NCBI GenBank assembly: GCA_046154695.1
Contig: JBJXFI010000214.1
Location: 1-14,704 of the forward strand
Source of the DNA: DALYLB01 sp046154695
GTDB taxonomy: Bacteria > Acidobacteriota > Blastocatellia > RBC074
Reading direction: 5' to 3'
Length of the DNA: 14,704 nucleotides
The translations under genes and the position numbers were made by a program. Of the stretch, positions 11,782 through 14,704 are shown in pieces. How positions within the stretch are numbered: the stretch's first letter is position 1; every line of letters starts with the position of its first letter. A model generated the notes under the pieces. That model had not been told where the DNA came from. It saw only the letters and a list, made by a program, of their open reading frames with translations, and searched no databases.

Positions 11782-13563
11782 ATGCCAACGCCGACGAATC
11801 CGAAGCCGACCGTCTTCATCAGCTACTTTCGTGGCGATGAGGCGCACGCGCGCACACTGATCGCCGATCTCGACGCGGCCGGGCACGCGTGCTGGATCGA
11901 TGCCACTTCGATCCGTGGCGGCGATGAATGGGTGCGGAAGATCGCGGACGGGATCATTCACTCGTATGCATTGATCGTTCTCGCCACGACGGAAGCATTG
12001 AACAGCAAGTGGGTGCGGATGGAGATCCTCTGGGCCAAACAGCAGGAGAAATTGATCATCCCGTGGGTGATCGAAGATGTCCTGAAACACCCGGGTTTCT
12101 TCCCGCTCGTCGATTGCCAGGGCGTCAAGCTCTCCGAACTCGGCTATGAGGCCGCGCTGCGAAAGCTGCTCGCTTCGCTGCCCGCGCCCGCGCTGCCCGC
12201 GTCGCTCGACGCGGAGCAGGCCTGGCTCAAGCGCCTGCAGTGGGAGGATCTGGTCAACACCGACAAGTACACGCCGATGGGAGGCGCTTCGCAGCGGAGC
12301 CGCCCCGAGATGCGGGCCGTCTTCGATCTGCTGCCGATGGGACGGGGCGGGCTGCGCGGCGAACCGCGGCGCTTCGAGAACGCCGTCGCGGAGATTCGTG
12401 AACTGCGCCGCGCGGCGGAAAAAGAGAAGAGCGAGGCGCTGACCGTGCTGCCGCGCGCCGAGGTGGCCGCGTTGCTCGGCCCGCGGCTGCTCTATCTTGC
12501 GGGGAGCGCGAGCCTGCTCAGCGTCGGCGAGCAGGCGCGGTTCTCGCATCAGTTGCTGCAGGAGTATTTCGCCGCGCGCTTTATGGATCTGGAGATCGCG
12601 GCGGACCGGCTGCCGGCCGTTTCGCTCTGGCCGCCCGATCGCTGGTGGGAGCGCAACAACTGGGAAGAGGCCGCCGTTCTGCTCGCGGGCTATCACGGCG
12701 ACGATTGTTCCCCGGTCGTTGAATGGCTTGCCGACGCCCAGCCCGAAGTTGCCGCCAGATGCGCGACGCGGAGCGGCTCCGCGCCGCTGCCCGAAGCCGT
12801 CGCCGCGCGGCTACGCGAAAAGTGGATTCCCCGCCTGACCGACCTCGAACATGATCCCGCCCCGAAGGCCCGCGCCGCCATCGGCCGCGCCGTCGGCATG
12901 ATCGGCGGCGACAACCGCAAGGGCGTCGGCGTCATCCACGATTCCCGGGGGATCGCCCTGCCAGACATCGACTGGGTCGAGATCCCCGCCGGCGAGTTTC
13001 AATATGGAGATGAAGGCGAGAACGATAGCCCGCCGAAGCGGCTGACGCTCCCCGCATTTCGCATCGCTCGCTATCCGATCACGAACGCCCAGTTCCAGAC
13101 CTTCCTCGACGATCCCGCGGGCTTCGCCGATCCGCGCTGGTTCGAGGGGCTGGCGGCGAGGGAGGAGGAGCGGGCGATGGAATCGCCTCGCTTCGATTTC
13201 GCGAATCACCCGCGCGAGAGGGTGAACTGGTATCAGGCGATCGCCTTCTGCCGCTGGCTCTCGTGGCGGCTCGGCGGCGGCTCCGATTTGAAGAAGGTGG
13301 ACGAATGGGCCGTGCGGCTCCCCACTGAATTCGAATGGGAGAAGGCCGCGCGCGGCACGGATGGGCGGTCCTATCCTTACGAGGGCGATTACGATCCGGA
13401 GAAGGGGAATACGTCGCCTACCGGCATTGGACAAACGAGTGCCGTGGGCATCTTCCCGAACGGCGCCTCGCCCTACGGCGTGATGGATATGAGCGGAAAC
13501 GTGTGGGATTGGTGTTTGAGCAATTACGACAAGCCCTCGATCGATGCCCGGAAGGAGGATTAG
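11782..13563 (+). CDS. TIR-domain protein with STAND remnant and FGE-sulfatase domain, ended early by an in-frame TAG
   Basis: A 593-aa product to the first stop. Residues 8-130 are a TIR domain: VFISYFRGDE, a WIDATSI loop, then SKWVRMEILWA with Glu81 as the probable NADase catalytic residue. Residues 140-210 resemble the region before a NACHT NTPase. Residues 221-330 resemble the part after it (RFSHQLLQEYFAARF, then WWERNNWEEAAVLLAG). No P-loop or Walker B lies between, so the NTPase core is missing. Residues 395-593 are an FGE-sulfatase fold (WVEIPAGEF, FRIARYPITNAQFQ, VNWYQAIAFCRWLSWRL, RLPTEFEWEKAARG, DMSGNVWDW). The fold's last strands (VLRGGSW ... GFRVV) lie in the same frame after TAG 13561-13563 and end at TAG 13693-13695, giving 637 residues if read through. 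Start: ATG 11782, after promoter and AAGGA. Likely role: TIR effector with a ligand-sensing tip in a conflict system. Confidence 0.88.
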   Translation: MPTPTNPKPTVFISYFRGDEAHARTLIADLDAAGHACWIDATSIRGGDEWVRKIADGIIHSYALIVLATTEALNSKWVRMEILWAKQQEKLIIPWVIEDVLKHPGFFPLVDCQGVKLSELGYEAALRKLLASLPAPALPASLDAEQAWLKRLQWEDLVNTDKYTPMGGASQRSRPEMRAVFDLLPMGRGGLRGEPRRFENAVAEIRELRRAAEKEKSEALTVLPRAEVAALLGPRLLYLAGSASLLSVGEQARFSHQLLQEYFAARFMDLEIAADRLPAVSLWPPDRWWERNNWEEAAVLLAGYHGDDCSPVVEWLADAQPEVAARCATRSGSAPLPEAVAARLREKWIPRLTDLEHDPAPKARAAIGRAVGMIGGDNRKGVGVIHDSRGIALPDIDWVEIPAGEFQYGDEGENDSPPKRLTLPAFRIARYPITNAQFQTFLDDPAGFADPRWFEGLAAREEERAMESPRFDFANHPRERVNWYQAIAFCRWLSWRLGGGSDLKKVDEWAVRLPTEFEWEKAARGTDGRSYPYEGDYDPEKGNTSPTGIGQTSAVGIFPNGASPYGVMDMSGNVWDWCLSNYDKPSIDARKED

Positions 13564-13695
13564 CGGACGGATAAACGTCGCGTCCTGCGGGGCGGCTCGT
13601 GGGCCAACGATCATCGTAATGCGCGGGCTGCGTACCGGGACATCGTTCATCCCGCCGACCGCAACATCAATTACGGTTTTCGTGTGGTTGGTTAG
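13564..13695 (+). other. In-frame continuation of the FGE domain, candidate DGR variable region
   Basis: Read in the frame of the upstream gene, this gives 43 codons containing RVLRGGSWANDHRNARAAYR and then GFRVVG before TAG 13693-13695. These are the conserved terminal strands of an FGE-sulfatase fold. Between TGG (13600) and GGT (13681-13683) about 20 of 24 codons end in C or T. The positions that vary in relatives are GCC, AAC, GAT, CAT, AAT, GCT, TAC, GAC, ATC, GTT and the like, all reachable from AAC or AAT by changing only A bases. That is the hallmark of a DGR variable region, which typically occupies the C-terminus of such proteins. The kinase's FGE tail lacks this pattern. No template repeat or reverse transcriptase is present in the window, so the DGR assignment is inference. 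Confidence 0.65.
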
Positions 13696-13727
13696 TGTTG
13701 CGTCCCCCTTCTCTCCTGATCTCTGTT

Positions 13728-13772
13728 TGGGGCGGTGCGCGTTTCGCGCAGGCGCGTTTAGCGCCAGCCCCA
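13728..13772 (+). other. Predicted three-way-junction (cloverleaf-like) structure after the FGE reading frame
   Basis: An outer 6-bp stem TGGGGC (13728-13733) / GCCCCA (13767-13772) encloses two hairpins: TGCGCG-TTT-CGCGCA (13736-13750) and GGCGC-GTTTA-GCGCC (13751-13765). It starts 32 nt after the second stop. Known DGR targets often have a GC-rich hairpin or cruciform shortly downstream of the variable region that promotes homing, and this could be one; it could also be a transcript-end or attenuator structure. Further on, AAAATT-C-AATTTT (13798-13810) is an AT-rich palindrome just before the next gene's ribosome site. No gene is seen in 13696-13826. Confidence 0.6.
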
Positions 13773-13826
13773 GTCTTGGCGGGGAACGCGGAGCGTGAAA
13801 ATTCAATTTTAAGAGAGGGGATTTGC

Positions 13827-14300
13827 ATGAAATGGAAAAAATGGTTGGAAAATTGGGACATGACGTCGCTGAAGATCTCGGCGGGCTTTCTGGACATGGA
13901 GTGGAAGCCGCAGGATGAGGACAAGGCGGCGGCGTGGGCCCTGTACATCGAGCTGCTGACGCGAATCACGACACAGCCCCTCGCGGAACAGCACGGGGAC
14001 GAGAAGACGGCGCTGACGAGCATCTATTCGCTCTTTGGGCTGACGCGGGAGGTCATCAAGGCGAACGGCCGGCACTGCATCGAGTTCACGAAGATCGCGG
14101 TGGTGGTGCTCAATCAGGTGATCCGGCCCTTCACGGCGAAGTGGCACAGGCGATCGCTGGAGGGCGCCTTCGACAATCCGGACGGCTGCCGCGAGTTCCG
14201 CGAGGAGCTGGCTGAGCTGCAGGCGAAGCTGCGCATTTATACGAAGATGCTGGCGGAGATGGCCGGCGTCGAGGATCTGACTGGCCTGGAGGCCTCGTAA
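13827..14300 (+). CDS. Helical 157-aa protein of unknown function linked to TIR/FGE genes
   Basis: I do not recognise a named family. The protein is 157 aa, soluble, without signal peptide or membrane span. It starts MKWKKWLENWDMTSLKIS, then FLDMEWKPQDEDKAAAWALY, a long helical stretch (ELLTRITTQPLAEQHGDEKTAL written in part), a motif-like core IEFTKIAVVVLNQVIRPFTA, KWHRRSLEGAF, and a C-terminal helix rich in Glu and Lys. The dense conserved-looking Trp, Phe and charged residues suggest a real fold. ATG 13827 follows a GAGAGGGG ribosome site at good distance. It sits between the diversifiable TIR-FGE gene and a second TIR gene in the same direction, so it is probably a component of that system. 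It is not a likely DGR accessory protein Avd: Avd is strongly basic, and this protein has at least as many Asp/Glu as Lys/Arg. Confidence 0.85.
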   Translation: MKWKKWLENWDMTSLKISAGFLDMEWKPQDEDKAAAWALYIELLTRITTQPLAEQHGDEKTALTSIYSLFGLTREVIKANGRHCIEFTKIAVVVLNQVIRPFTAKWHRRSLEGAFDNPDGCREFREELAELQAKLRIYTKMLAEMAGVEDLTGLEAS

Positions 14301-14311
14301 TTCGGAAGGCG

Positions 14312-14332
14312 CCGCGAGGTTTCAACTCGCGG
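14312..14332 (+). promoter_or_regulatory. Small hairpin between the 157-aa gene and the second TIR gene
   Basis: CCGCGAG (14312-14318) pairs with CTCGCGG (14326-14332) around a 7-nt loop, GTTTCAA. It lies 11 nt after the upstream stop and 17 nt before the next ATG, with no T-run. It may modulate relative expression of the two genes. Assignment is by structure only. Confidence 0.35.
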
Positions 14333-14349
14333 GCGCGGGCGGGGGAGCG

Positions 14350-14704
14350 ATGGCGTCAAACGAGCCGTATGTCTTCATCTCATACGCAAAGGCGGATCTG
14401 GCCACGGCCGAGCAGGTCGAGGCCTTTCTGGCCGCGAAGGGGATCCGCAGCTTTCGCGATCGGGTGAACATTCCGATCGGCAAGGATTGGTCCGTGAGGA
14501 TCCATCGGGCGCTGCGGGAGTGCGACCGAATGGTGCTGCTGCTTTCGCGGACATCGATGCCGTATTACAAGGAGGTCCATCTCGAATGGATGCATTTCGA
14601 CTACGAGCGGAAGCCGATCTATCCGCTTCAGATCGAGGCGTGCGAGCTGTTCTATCGGCTGCGCGTCTATAACTTTATCGACGCGCGGGCGGACTGGGAA
14701 GGCT
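14350..14704 (+). CDS. Second TIR-domain protein, truncated by the window end
   Basis: The first 118 residues are visible. MASNEPYVFISYAKAD is the typical TIR start (strand A plus box 1). It continues with FLAAKGIRSFRDR, IPIGKDWSVRIHRALRECDRM, VLLLSRTSMPYYKEVHLEW (Glu79 is the likely NADase catalytic position) and PIYPLQIE. This is a TIR_2-type domain related in plan, though not closely in sequence, to the TIR at 11782. The ATG at 14350 follows GGGGGAG. By family precedent a NACHT or other STAND domain could follow the TIR, but the window ends first. It belongs to the same transcription direction as the TIR-FGE and 157-aa genes, 49 nt after the latter. Confidence 0.9.
   Translation, partial: MASNEPYVFISYAKADLATAEQVEAFLAAKGIRSFRDRVNIPIGKDWSVRIHRALRECDRMVLLLSRTSMPYYKEVHLEWMHFDYERKPIYPLQIEACELFYRLRVYNFIDARADWEG

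Noticed and set aside
12811..13806. 331-codon minus-strand frame opposite the FGE domain
   Set aside because: No domain features, and it crosses the FGE coding region, whose plus-strand motifs are clear.
13827..14300. 157-aa protein as the DGR accessory protein Avd
   Set aside because: Avd is a short, strongly basic four-helix bundle. This protein is longer, near neutral or acidic, and has different motifs.
13696..14704. DGR template repeat inside the window
   Set aside because: I looked for a second copy of the GGTTTTCGTGTGGTT end and of the GGSW segment with A-rich variable positions and found none.

Overview
This is a GC-rich bacterial window with dense genes and no tRNA, rRNA, CRISPR array or transposase that I can see. 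Several traits suggest an uncultured, possibly PVC- or FCB-adjacent lineage (Sumerlaeota- or Hydrogenedentota-like) with complex signalling. These are a kinase fused to an FGE-sulfatase (SUMF1-like) domain, a large secreted TPR protein, a GspG-like C-terminus ending in an SAGPDG-type motif, and TIR/FGE proteins. The phylum guess is weak and rests on gene content only.

Left part (1-7740), all on the minus strand and read from high to low coordinates. A convincing sigma70-type promoter (7712-7740, TTGACA-17-TATCAT) drives a CDP-alcohol phosphatidyltransferase that resembles phosphatidylinositol-phosphate synthases. A zinc-ribbon/GspG-like membrane protein follows, and this unit ends at an intrinsic terminator (5904-5959). 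The next unit has four closely spaced genes: a DUF3592-like small protein, biotin carboxylase (accC), a separate biotin carrier protein and an SMP-30/gluconolactonase-family hydrolase. After a 217-bp leader with a duplicated ribosome-binding site comes a secreted catalase-peroxidase (katG).

Middle part (7741-11603), plus strand. A perfect 14-bp inverted repeat lies in the divergent intergenic region. Next come a signal-anchored 11-repeat TPR protein and a Hanks-type Ser/Thr kinase with one membrane span and a C-terminal FGE-sulfatase fold, probably cotranscribed and acting at the cell envelope.

Right part (11604-14704), plus strand, is the most unusual region. A promoter with a perfect TATAAT drives a TIR-domain protein. 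Its middle retains the end of a NACHT/STAND module but has no P-loop, and its C-terminus is an FGE-sulfatase fold. An in-frame TAG (13561-13563) interrupts the FGE fold; the same reading frame continues for 43 codons and completes it. That tail has the codon pattern of a diversity-generating retroelement (DGR) variable region: nearly every variable position is NNY and derivable from AAY by adenine mutagenesis. It is followed by a predicted three-way-junction structure, a 157-aa helical protein of unknown function and a second TIR gene cut by the window edge. No reverse transcriptase or template repeat is in the window. My reading is a TIR-based conflict (immune or self-recognition) locus whose sensor tip may be diversified by a DGR located elsewhere.
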